Positions 53,054 to 60,936 of a DNA stretch of 64,000 bases are shown one piece after another; the stretch's first letter is position 1; every line of letters starts with the position of its first letter. The notes under the pieces are model-generated. The model saw only the letters and a list, made by a program, of their open reading frames with translations, was not told where the DNA came from and ran no database searches. Source of the stretch: CAZLNO01 sp964561005 (GTDB taxonomy: Bacteria; Pseudomonadota; Alphaproteobacteria; Kiloniellales; Rhodovibrionaceae); assembly GCA_964561005.1 (NCBI GenBank), contig CAZLNO010000006.1:1-64000 (forward strand). Reading direction: 5' to 3'. A program made the translations under genes and the position numbers.

Positions 53054-54178
53054 ATGGAGCTGACGACGCTGGACGCCGGCATGCGCGTGGCCGGGGCCAT
53101 GCATGTGGCCCTGCTGGGCTGCTATGCGGCGGCGATGCTCCGGCCTGTCCGCTTCGCGCTCGTCCCGGTCTTCTACTGCGCGAGCCTGGTGGCGGCGCTG
53201 CTGCGGCCCCTGGCGGACGCCGGCGCGGTGGACGGCGTCGAGACCGCGATCTGGAGCCTGAGCAGCGCCTTGCCGGCGGCGACCTACCTGCTGGTCGTGC
53301 AGCTTGCCGACCGCGTCCTGCCCGCGCGGCGGCACGCCTATGTCCTGGCCATCCCCGCGCTCGCCATCCCGCTGATCCATCTGGGCAGCTTCCTGGGCGA
53401 GGCCGCCGCCATCTGCGTGGCGGCGGCCGACGGCCCCTGCCTGGCGATCGCACCCGGCGTGATGGTCTATGAGGTGGTGACCGGCGCGGCCGTCCTGCTG
53501 CTGCTCATGTGGAGCCGGGGCGCGCGCATCGCGGCGATGCGCCAAGCCAGCGACAGCCGCGTCCGCGCCTTCCTGATCCTGGCGATCGTGGCGCTGCAGG
53601 GGCTCATGCTGGCGCTGAGCCTGGCGGCGCTGAGCGGCCTGGTCACGGCGCCGCGCGCGGGGCTGGCCGCGGCGGTGCTGCAGGTGACGATGATCTATCT
53701 GCTGGGCTCGGCGCTGTTCCGCCTGCCGCCGGAGCAGGCGACGGCGAGGACGCCGGCGGCCGCGGCGCGCCAGGCCGCCGGCGCCGTCGACCGGGCGGCG
53801 AGGGCGCTGGACCACGCGGAGGCGGCGCTGCTGGCGCGCATCCAGGAGCTGATGACCCTGGACAAGCTGTACCAGGAGCCGGGCTTCAGCCGCCGCCAGC
53901 TTGCCGAGGAGCTGGGCGTGCCGGAGCACCGGGTGACCCGCGCCATCAACGACGGCCTCGGTCAGAGCTTCACCGAGATGGTCAACGCCCACCGCGTCGC
54001 CGAGGCCGCCAACCTGCTGGCCCAGGACGACCTCAGCGTGACGGAGATCGCCTTCGCGGTCGGCTTCAACAGCCTCGCCACCTTCAACCGGGTGTTCAAG
54101 CAGAAGACCGGCATGAACCCGAGCGCCTATCGCCGGCGGGAAACGGGGACAGCGGAGGCCCCGGCCACGGTGTCGTGA
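53054..54178 (+). CDS. AraC-family regulator with N-terminal membrane domain
   Basis: A 374-residue protein. The first 225 residues contain about seven hydrophobic helices, for example LVAALLRPLADAG and LILAIVALQGLMLALSL. A short linker is followed by the AraC DNA-binding domain (about 270-368): PGFSRRQLAEELGVPEHRVT and EIAFAVGFNSLATFNRVFKQ, with KTGMNPSAYRR at the end. Integral-membrane AraC proteins respond to membrane or envelope signals. Its place between the secretin operon and the pilin genes makes those its likely targets. Confidence 0.88.
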   Translation: MELTTLDAGMRVAGAMHVALLGCYAAAMLRPVRFALVPVFYCASLVAALLRPLADAGAVDGVETAIWSLSSALPAATYLLVVQLADRVLPARRHAYVLAIPALAIPLIHLGSFLGEAAAICVAAADGPCLAIAPGVMVYEVVTGAAVLLLLMWSRGARIAAMRQASDSRVRAFLILAIVALQGLMLALSLAALSGLVTAPRAGLAAAVLQVTMIYLLGSALFRLPPEQATARTPAAAARQAAGAVDRAARALDHAEAALLARIQELMTLDKLYQEPGFSRRQLAEELGVPEHRVTRAINDGLGQSFTEMVNAHRVAEAANLLAQDDLSVTEIAFAVGFNSLATFNRVFKQKTGMNPSAYRRRETGTAEAPATVS

Positions 54179-54218
54179 CAGTCGTGCGCGGAGGAGGCCA
54201 TCGTATGTGACGCGCAGG

Positions 54219-54355
54219 GCACGCTTCAGCGTGCCGTGTGCCCCACGCAGCCGTGCTCGCCACGCAGATGGCAGGCTGAAGCCTGCCCCACCGCCGAACG
54301 TGAAAGTGGCAAAGGGGCCCGTGCGGCTACGAGGTGAGGGGCCCGCAGGCCCCTC
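54219..54355. repeat. cluster of three palindromic REP-like hairpins
   Basis: Three near-perfect palindromes lie between converging genes: GCACGCT-TC-AGCGTGC (54219-54234), GGCAGGCT-GA-AGCCTGCC (54270-54287) and GAGGGGCC-CGCA-GGCCCCTC (54336-54355). The first two share the layout of an 7-8 bp GC stem with a TC/GA centre, so they look like units of a dispersed REP family. They probably also stop transcription from both sides. Confidence 0.65.
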
Positions 54356-54387
54356 CCTTCGCCCCGCACCCAAGCTCTTTTCCGCGC

Positions 54388-55098
54388 CTACAGCCGGAAG
54401 TTGGCCACGCACTCGACGGCGTCGGTGGTGTCATAGTCGCCGCCGGTCACGCATTGCCCGGCGCCGGAGCCGTCGTCCTCCTGCGCCAGCACGTTGCCCT
54501 CCTGCGGATCGCCGTCGTCCTGCTTCAGGTCGATGCTGCGCAGGTCGGTCGGCGAAAGGACAGGACCGTTGTTGTCGGTGGTCCCGGCGTCGCCGCCGAG
54601 CTGGATCCAATGATCGGCCGAGGCATTCCCGCCGCCGTCCGGGTCCTCCCACAGGATGGTGTAGAGGCCGCCGATCGACGCGGTCTTGCCGTTGGTCGCG
54701 TCCAGGTCGCTCTCGTCCAGGTCCGGGTCGATTCCGTCCAGCAGGCCGGCAACACTGAGATGCAGCCAGAACAGGGCCGGTTCCTCGTCGGCCGTGCCGG
54801 CGCCCATGCGCACGTTCACGCTGTCGATCCGACCGTTGCCGTCGCCGTTGTCGCCGCCGCCCAGGCCCGGCAGGCGGGCCGAGTCCACAAAGTCGCCGGG
54901 GAAGGCCACGAACTTGTCCTGGAAGGTGTTGGTGGCGACCCGGATCTCGTTCAGGTCGGTCTGAATCTGGTTGGTGCGGGCGCTCTGGATCAGGTCCTGG
55001 CCCTTCAGGATGCCGCCGACGATCAGGCCGATGATCAGCAGCACGATCGCCAGCTCGACGAGCGAGAAGCCGCCCTGGCGCTTGCGTTGGTCCGTCAT
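54388..55098 (-). CDS. prepilin-like protein, GspG/PilA type
   Basis: A 236-residue type IV pilin-like protein. The start at 55098 gives a short leader ending RQGG before the cleavage site; the mature N-terminus FSLVELAIVLLIIGLIVGGI has the canonical Glu at +5. A helical spine (ARTNQIQTDLNEIRVATNTF) leads to KFVAFPGDF and an Asp/Gly-rich C-terminal domain with a Cys pair (GQCVTGG, VECVANFRL). It is the best candidate for the major fibre subunit. The 243-base upstream gap suggests its own promoter. Confidence 0.85.
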   Translation of the reverse strand: MTDQRKRQGGFSLVELAIVLLIIGLIVGGILKGQDLIQSARTNQIQTDLNEIRVATNTFQDKFVAFPGDFVDSARLPGLGGGDNGDGNGRIDSVNVRMGAGTADEEPALFWLHLSVAGLLDGIDPDLDESDLDATNGKTASIGGLYTILWEDPDGGGNASADHWIQLGGDAGTTDNNGPVLSPTDLRSIDLKQDDGDPQEGNVLAQEDDGSGAGQCVTGGDYDTTDAVECVANFRL

Positions 55099-55280
55099 GG
55101 TTCCCCTATGCCTTCTGCCTGGTGGCCGCCATGTCTGCGTCGCCGGCGCCGCCGGCCAATTCGGGCGCGACGCCGGAAATCCGTGCATGTCCGTATCGAA
55201 ATCTGTAACACGACGCGCGGCGAAACTTCTCATTTCGCAAAACCTCTTCCTCAGATTGAGAAACAAGCATCGCAATACAT

Positions 55281-55299
55281 CTAATTTGATTTAAATTAG
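55281..55299. promoter_or_regulatory. AT-rich inverted repeat upstream of the pilin gene
   Basis: CTAATTT-GATTT-AAATTAG forms a 7-bp inverted repeat in a markedly AT-rich segment, about 180 bases upstream of the pilin start. It may be an operator, for example for the nearby AraC regulator or MucR. Confidence 0.45.
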
Positions 55300-55341
55300 T
55301 GGATTGTGCTCCGGCCCGCGTCACCGCCCCCGCGCGTGCAT

Positions 55342-56853
55342 TCAGTCGTCGCGACCCGGCACGCCGCCGCCCCGGCCCGGATTGTCCTCGTCAAAGCCGT
55401 CGTCGTCGTTGCCGTGACCCCGGTCGCCGTCGTCCGGGCCCTCGCCCTCGTCGCCGCCGCCCCCACCCACATCCGGTTCCTCGTCGGGGTCGCCGACGCC
55501 TTCGCAGAAGGCCATGGTGCCGATCGCCTTGCCGTCCAGGTCGTCGTCGCTGACCGAACCGCTGCTCCCCAGCGCGAGGTGAAAGTTCAGGCCGCCCTTG
55601 GCCTGCATGCGCAGCGGGCTGATGGCGGAATCCCAGCGCACCAGCTCGGGCCCGTCGCCGCCGACCTCCTCCACTATGAGGTCGATCACGGCGCCGTTGC
55701 CCTCTTCCTCGTCGACGCCGCCATTCTCGTCGAAATCCACCTTGTAGACGAAGTCGTCCATGGCGACGTCGCAGGGACCGGGCTCGCCCTCCGCCAGCAC
55801 GTGCACCTGCTGGAGGAAGCCGTCGGGCAGCTCCCAGAACCCGGCCTCTTCCGCGAGGTCGCGCACCGTCATGGCGCGCAGCACGTCGTCGAAGGCCGCG
55901 GCGTCGACACCGCCGGTGAAGGCCACGCGGTTGAAGGTGGCGAAGTCGGTGTCGCCGCTGCCGTCGACGTTGACCAGCTCCGCCGCCGAGGCCGGTGCCG
56001 GCGTGGCGCCGCCGCCGGCGGTGCGCGCGCCCAGGCCGTTCTCGCCGTGGCTCACCAGGACGAAGGCCGCGCCCATCCCGGCCACGCGCGGCTCGGCGTC
56101 GTCTTCCAGATCCGCCATTGCGGGGTCCGTGTCGAGTGCGTCGATGTCCCGCGTCCGCTCGATCAGCCGTAGGCCGATCTGACCCATCACCTGCTCCCGC
56201 AGCGCCGTCATGAAAGCGTCCTGCGTGGCCTCGGAGAGGTCGTCCAGGGTCTGGTCGGGGTCGGCCGGATCGAACGCCGGGTCCGCCGTGAGGATGGCGT
56301 CCAGCGCCACCGGGTCCGGCAGGTTGTGCACGCAGTCCGGATCGGCCGCGGCGATCTCCTCCAGGCAGGTGAGGAAGTCCATGCCCCCTGGCTGCACGAG
56401 GCTCTGGTCGGTCACTGGCGCGACGTTGCCGCCGGCGACGACGTAGCCGATCCGCTGGCCCCAGGCGTCCACCGCGTATTCCGGCCCGAGGCCGAGGCTG
56501 GTCCAGGGCACGACGGCGTCCGGGATGTCCAGGGAGCCGCAGTCGGTCTGATCGGCGCCCTGGCGCGGCACGCTTTCCCGCCCGTCTTTGTCGTCCACCG
56601 GCGCGGCGCCGTCGGCCGGGCACGGCAGGCGGGCGTGGCGCTCGACGAAGCGGACCAATGCGCGCTCGATGCCGCGCAGCTTGTCCGTGGTGTTCAGGCG
56701 GGCGTCGTGGTCGTGCGCCACCTGGCGCAGCGTGGTCTCGCCGACCACCGCGGCGGCGCCCACCATGACCAGGGCCGCCGCGACGACCAGCAGGCCAAGA
56801 CCGCCCTGGCGCGACCGCCTCGCCTGCTCGTTCCGGGCACGCCCGCTTGTCAT
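55342..56853 (-). CDS. large prepilin-like protein with LPCP domain, lacking Glu+5
   Basis: A 503-residue protein. The leader ends RSRQGG and the hydrophobic segment reads LGLLVVAAALVMVGAAAVVG, so the processing Gly is present but Glu at +5 is replaced by Val, as in GspK-like minor pilins at fibre tips. The mature domain has HARLPCPADG, DQTDCGS, VPWTSLGLG, WGQRIGYVV and AAFVLVSHGENGLGA, shared with two other proteins in this locus. A C-terminal tail of about 50 residues is almost all Gly, Asp and Glu and may bind calcium. ATG 56851-56853 is the closest start to the leader. Confidence 0.75.
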   Translation of the reverse strand: MTSGRARNEQARRSRQGGLGLLVVAAALVMVGAAAVVGETTLRQVAHDHDARLNTTDKLRGIERALVRFVERHARLPCPADGAAPVDDKDGRESVPRQGADQTDCGSLDIPDAVVPWTSLGLGPEYAVDAWGQRIGYVVAGGNVAPVTDQSLVQPGGMDFLTCLEEIAAADPDCVHNLPDPVALDAILTADPAFDPADPDQTLDDLSEATQDAFMTALREQVMGQIGLRLIERTRDIDALDTDPAMADLEDDAEPRVAGMGAAFVLVSHGENGLGARTAGGGATPAPASAAELVNVDGSGDTDFATFNRVAFTGGVDAAAFDDVLRAMTVRDLAEEAGFWELPDGFLQQVHVLAEGEPGPCDVAMDDFVYKVDFDENGGVDEEEGNGAVIDLIVEEVGGDGPELVRWDSAISPLRMQAKGGLNFHLALGSSGSVSDDDLDGKAIGTMAFCEGVGDPDEEPDVGGGGGDEGEGPDDGDRGHGNDDDGFDEDNPGRGGGVPGRDD

Positions 56854-57018
56854 CACTCGACCCCGACTGCCAGGAACCCGGCGCGCGATATTCCCGCTGG
56901 TCGCGCACGCCTTCGACGCGAACCTGTTTAACAAGGGATTCTTGACAATTCCTTGCTTTCCTGTCGGGGCCTGCGGCACGCTCTCGCCGCCACCGACCAG
57001 GGACCGGAGACACGCGCC

Positions 57019-57489
57019 ATGCCCGGAACGCGCCGCCAGCCCGTCGGCCCGAGAGGCTGGGCAGGATGCGGGGTGCTGCTTGCCGCCGTGCTGCTGGCCG
57101 GCCCGGCACCAGGCCAAGGGCTGGTCTGGGACGTGGCCGGCCGCTGCTGGCGACCCGCCGACGGCGAGCGCTGCGCGCCGAGCTGGAATTCCGCCGCGCG
57201 CGCCTACCAAGGCCGATCTAGCGGCCCCTCCAGATCAGGCGGCCCCGCGATTTCGCGCGCCGCCGCACCCGCCGGGAAATCGCGGGCCGTGGTGCGGACC
57301 GACGCTTCCCAGCCGGAAGGCGCCGCCCGCGACCACAAGCTGGTGAAGATACTGCGCGACGTTCAGGACATGGCGAAGGGCGGGTCGGGCGACCTGGAGG
57401 CCGCGGAGGTCGAGGCGCTGGTGGAGAGCCTGCGCGAGAGCGGCGCGCCGGTGGACCTGCTGTCCGGGGTCGAGGGGGGCGACCCGTGA
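57019..57489 (+). CDS. exported protein of unknown function in the pilus locus
   Basis: A 156-residue protein. A signal peptide (AGCGVLLAAVLLAGPAPGQ) precedes a short Cys/Trp segment (VWDVAGRCWRPADGERCAPSW), a Ser/Ala-rich linker and a C-terminal helix (EAAEVEALVESLRES). It is divergent from the large prepilin gene and followed 37 bases later by the prepilin peptidase gene. Confidence 0.55.
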   Translation: MPGTRRQPVGPRGWAGCGVLLAAVLLAGPAPGQGLVWDVAGRCWRPADGERCAPSWNSAARAYQGRSSGPSRSGGPAISRAAAPAGKSRAVVRTDASQPEGAARDHKLVKILRDVQDMAKGGSGDLEAAEVEALVESLRESGAPVDLLSGVEGGDP

Positions 57490-57526
57490 GCCGCCGCCCC
57501 ACGGCGCGGACGCCGGAGTAAGGCGC

Positions 57527-58279
57527 GTGCCGGGCGCGCCGGAGCTTCTGCATGCGCTCGTGGCGGGCGTGGTCGGCGCCTGCCTGGGCAGCTTCGCCAG
57601 CCTGCTGGCCCATCGCCTGCCGCGCGGCCAGCCGGTCGGCGCCGCGCGCTCGCGCTGCCCCCGCTGCGGGGCGACCCTGGCCGCGCGGGACCTGGTCCCC
57701 CTGGTCTCGTGGCTGCTGTCCGGCGGACGCTGCCGGCACTGCGGCGGCCGGATTTCCGGGCGCTATCCCGCGATCGAGGCGGCGACGGCCGCGCTGGTGC
57801 TGGCGGCCTGGGCGGTGTTCGGCACGAGCTGGGCGACGGTGTGCCTGGCGGGCCTGGCGACCGCGCTGGTGGTCGCGGTGGTGGTGGACCTGGAGTGGCT
57901 GATCCTGCCGGACGAGACGATGATCGCCGCCGCCGTGCTGGGCGTGGCCTGGCGCGGGGTGACCGACCAGGCCTGGGTGCGGGCCGGCGCGGCCGCCGTC
58001 GGGCTGGCCGCCGTGGCGCTGCTGCTGCGTGCGCTGTTCACCTGGCTGAAGGGGCGGGAGGCCCTGGGCCTGGGCGACGTGAAGCTGATGGCGGTGGCCG
58101 GGCTCTGGCTGCCGGTCCTGGCGCTGCCGTGGTTCTTCATCGCCGCCGGCGGCCTGGGGCTGGTCACCGCCGCGCTCTGGCGCACGGCGAGCGGCAGCGC
58201 GGTCTTCCCCTTCGGACCGGGCCTCGCCGCCGGACTCTACGTCACGCTGCTGGCGGGCGGGCTGGGGCTGCTGCCTTGA
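57527..58279 (+). CDS. prepilin peptidase (A24 family)
   Basis: A 250-residue integral-membrane aspartic protease with GTG start 57527. The N-terminal cytoplasmic domain has the zinc tetracysteine motif (RCPRCGAT, GRCRHCGGR). The catalytic Asp residues are in VVVDLEWLILPDE and GLGDVKLM, with about eight helices. It cleaves leader peptides after Gly and methylates the new N-terminus (PilD/GspO type). Its substrates are presumably the four prepilin-like proteins here. Confidence 0.93.
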   Translation: MPGAPELLHALVAGVVGACLGSFASLLAHRLPRGQPVGAARSRCPRCGATLAARDLVPLVSWLLSGGRCRHCGGRISGRYPAIEAATAALVLAAWAVFGTSWATVCLAGLATALVVAVVVDLEWLILPDETMIAAAVLGVAWRGVTDQAWVRAGAAAVGLAAVALLLRALFTWLKGREALGLGDVKLMAVAGLWLPVLALPWFFIAAGGLGLVTAALWRTASGSAVFPFGPGLAAGLYVTLLAGGLGLLP

Positions 58280-58383
58280 GTCCGCGCGGGGCGATGCCGC
58301 CCCCATTAAGCCTCCGGAAACCCGGCCGGATCGAAACTCGCGCGGGAAGGGCGCAGCGCGGCGCGCACGCTTCGGTTGGACGG

Positions 58384-59289
58384 ATGATGGCGGATTCGAT
58401 CACCCCACAAGAGGCCACACCCCAAGAGGCCAGGCGAGACCATGCCCGTGCCGGCTTCAGCCTGCTGGAGCTGGCGGTGGCGCTGGCGGTGATCGGCGTG
58501 GTGACCGCCGGGGCGCTGGAGGTGCTGACGGCCTTCTCCGCGAACCAGAGCCGCAAGATCACGCGCGAGCGCATCGCCGCGGTCCAGCAGGCGCTGGTCC
58601 TGCATGCCGCGCGCGAGGGCTTTCTGCCGTGCCCCGGCGACGCCACGCAGCCCGACGACGGCGCCGCCCGGTTCCAGGGCGGCGACCCCGACGACCAGAC
58701 CGACTGCGCCGCCGGCCGCGACATCGTGGCGGTGCCGTGGGAGGACCTCGGAATCGCGCGGGAGAGCACCTTCGACGGCTGGGGCCGGCGCCTGACCTAC
58801 GCGGTCGATGACGGGCCGGACGGGGTCACGCGGCCGGGCGGGCTGGACATGCTGACCTGTAGCTGCCCCGGACCCGACTGCGCCCGCGCCGACCCGCCGG
58901 ACGGCGACGGCGGCGGTACCCTGGCCGACTGCACCAGCGCCGATCTCGACGACCACGTGCGAGAGTTCCTGCGCGGCAAGGGCCTGACCGTGCTGACCGA
59001 CGCGACCGACGCCAACTCGGCGTTCCACGATCCGGCGCAGGGCACCGGCGCCGCCTTCGTCGTGATCAGCCACGGCGCCAACGCGCTCGGCGCCTACGGC
59101 CAGAGCAGCTATGTCGGCGACGTGCCGGGCAGCCGCAACGACGAGGACGAGAACGACACCATCGCCGACGACACCTTCGTGAAGACGCGGCAGGACGAGT
59201 CCGGCACGTCCTCCCACTTCGACGACCTCGTGACCGCCATGCGCATCGACGAACTGGCCAGGGCCGCGCGGCTTTACCTGCCGGAGTGA
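58384..59289 (+). CDS. prepilin-like protein with LPCP domain
   Basis: A 301-residue protein. A 23-residue leader ends in RAG before FSLLELAVALAVIG, with Glu at +5. The mature domain has EGFLPCPGD, DQTDCAAG, VPWEDLGIA, WGRRLTYAV, a Cys cluster TCSCPGPDC, and AAFVVISHGANALGA, the same order as the 503- and 293-residue proteins. ATG 58384 is used; ATG 58387 follows directly. It probably is a minor pilin. Confidence 0.8.
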   Translation: MMADSITPQEATPQEARRDHARAGFSLLELAVALAVIGVVTAGALEVLTAFSANQSRKITRERIAAVQQALVLHAAREGFLPCPGDATQPDDGAARFQGGDPDDQTDCAAGRDIVAVPWEDLGIARESTFDGWGRRLTYAVDDGPDGVTRPGGLDMLTCSCPGPDCARADPPDGDGGGTLADCTSADLDDHVREFLRGKGLTVLTDATDANSAFHDPAQGTGAAFVVISHGANALGAYGQSSYVGDVPGSRNDEDENDTIADDTFVKTRQDESGTSSHFDDLVTAMRIDELARAARLYLPE

Positions 59290-59296
59290 CCCCCGC

Positions 59297-60178
59297 TCAC
59301 GGCCGCAGTTCGGCGGCGGCGGTGACGGAGTCGATCGAGCGCGCCAGCACGAAGTCGTCGAAGGTCGCGTCCGGCGGCGTCAGCCCGAGCGCCGTCATGT
59401 AGGTGCCGTCGAAGGTGGTGTTGATCGCCTCGTTGCTCCCGCCCGGCGGCAGGGGCATGCGCCCGCCGGCGCCGGTGTAGGCGCCGTTGCCGTTGGGTCC
59501 ATAGGCGATCAGCACGAAGGCCGCGCCGCCGCACTCCTGCGGGCAGTTGCCCGGCTGCATCACCGGATCGCCCGAGGGGTCCTGGACCGTCAGGCCCTTG
59601 TCGCGCAGCCAGTCGTCCAGGTGGTCGGTGTCGTCGTCGGGATCGCAGTCGCGCAGCCCCGCCCCGTCCGGCCCGCTGGCCAGGCAGTCCGGGCCGGGGC
59701 AGGCGCAATGCTGCGCGCTCATGCCCCGCGACCCGGGGAAGTCGCCCTGCGTGCGGGTCAGGCCGTCGTTCGCGTTGTAGACGCGATAGGCGATCTGCCG
59801 GCCCCAGGGATCGATGGCGGCCTCCTGCGGCAGTCCCAATGCGCGCCAGGGCACGCCGGAGATCGCGTCGCCCGCGGCGCACTGCAGGGGGCCGGCGGGC
59901 TGCGGCCGACCGTCGTTGCTGAAGCTGTCGGCGGCATCCTGCGCCGTCACGTCCGAGGGGCAAGGCAGGCGCTCGTGCCGCGCGGCGTAGAGTTCCAGCG
60001 CCGCGGCGATGGTGGCAAGCTGCCCCCGCGCGCTCTCGCGGTTGGCGGCGACGACTTGTGGGCGCAGCACCTCCAGGCCGGCGCCCAGAACGATGCCCAG
60101 CACGGTCACGACGATCGCGACCTCCATGAGGGAGAGGCCGGCGGCGCGGCGCTCGCGGTGGCTGCTGGCTTCCGGCAC
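59297..60178 (-). CDS. prepilin-like protein with LPCP domain
   Basis: A 293-residue protein starting at GTG 60176-60178 after GGGGAGA, since no ATG precedes the leader. The leader ends RRAAG before LSLMEVAIVVTVLG, with Glu at +5. Shared motifs are HERLPCPSD, VPWRALGLP, WGRQIAYRV, CACPGPDC and AAFVLIAYGPNGNGA. It converges with the 301-residue paralogue (7 bases between stops), suggesting an inverted duplication. It follows the ABC ATPase gene by 14 bases. Confidence 0.8.
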   Translation of the reverse strand: MPEASSHRERRAAGLSLMEVAIVVTVLGIVLGAGLEVLRPQVVAANRESARGQLATIAAALELYAARHERLPCPSDVTAQDAADSFSNDGRPQPAGPLQCAAGDAISGVPWRALGLPQEAAIDPWGRQIAYRVYNANDGLTRTQGDFPGSRGMSAQHCACPGPDCLASGPDGAGLRDCDPDDDTDHLDDWLRDKGLTVQDPSGDPVMQPGNCPQECGGAAFVLIAYGPNGNGAYTGAGGRMPLPPGGSNEAINTTFDGTYMTALGLTPPDATFDDFVLARSIDSVTAAAELRP

Positions 60179-60192
60179 GTTCGTCTCCCCGC

Positions 60193-60936
60193 CTACGATG
60201 TCCGTTCCAGCACGGACCCCCCGATGGTCTCCAGGAAGGCGTATTCCAGGTTCGCCTGCCCCGTCGCCGCGCAGAGGCCGGCCGGCGTGCCGACGAAGGC
60301 GATCCGTCCCTCGTGGAGAACCGCCACGCGATCGCACAGCGCCGCGACGTCGGCCAGCACGTGGCTGCTGAAGAACACCGTGCCGCCGTCCCGGCGCCAG
60401 GCCAACAGCCGCTCCTTCAGGCGCAGCCGGGCCAGAGGGTCGAGGCCGCTCATCGGCTCGTCCAGCACCAGCAGCGGCCGCCCGGACAGGAACATCGCCG
60501 CCAGCCCCAGCTTCTGCGCCATGCCCTTGGAATAGGTGGCGACGCGCCGGTCCAGCGCCTCCGGGTCCAGCGCCAGCGCGCGACAGGCCGCCTCGGCGGC
60601 GGCGCGGTCCCAGGCGACGCCGTGGGGCGTGGCATGGAAGCGCAGCCACTCCCGCCCCTTCAGCACCGGCGAGGGCATCATCTGCTCCGGCAAAAAGGCC
60701 AGGTGGCGGCGGCTGCGCGGCTCGTCGTGCGGCTCGCCGAAGATGCCGATCGAGCCCGCGCGGGCGTCGTTGAGGTCGAGGATGGTCTTCAGCAGCGTGG
60801 TCTTGCCGGCGCCGTTCAGCCCGATCAGACCGAAGGTCTCGCCGGCCGCCACCTCGAAACCCACGTCGGACAGCACCTCCCGCCGGCCATACCCGGCCGT
60901 CACGCCGTCGAGCCTCAGCGCCGGCGACTCACCCAT
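60193..60936 (-). CDS. ABC transporter ATP-binding protein in the pilus locus
   Basis: A 247-residue ABC ATPase. ATG 60936 overlaps the stop of the PilO-like gene by eight bases. Walker A is GLNGAGKTT, the Q-loop is FLPEQMMPSP, the signature is degenerate as YSKGMAQKLGLA (typical of ABC-2 and CcmA/NosF-type ATPases), Walker B is LLVLDEPMSGLD, and the switch His is in SSHVLADV. The only membrane partner in the locus is the permease at 51581. It is embedded in the inner-membrane pilus gene row, which is unusual. Confidence 0.9.
   Translation of the reverse strand: MGESPALRLDGVTAGYGRREVLSDVGFEVAAGETFGLIGLNGAGKTTLLKTILDLNDARAGSIGIFGEPHDEPRSRRHLAFLPEQMMPSPVLKGREWLRFHATPHGVAWDRAAAEAACRALALDPEALDRRVATYSKGMAQKLGLAAMFLSGRPLLVLDEPMSGLDPLARLRLKERLLAWRRDGGTVFFSSHVLADVAALCDRVAVLHEGRIAFVGTPAGLCAATGQANLEYAFLETIGGSVLERTS

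Noticed and set aside
51488..54412. A 974-codon minus-strand open frame
   Set aside because: It is antisense to the permease, helical-repeat and AraC genes and has a low-complexity His/Gln/Arg composition typical of shadow frames at high GC.
56930..56965. TTTAACAAGGGATTCTTGACA as a third CtrA-type box
   Set aside because: Only the first TTAA half site is present; the second half at the N7 distance reads TTCT.
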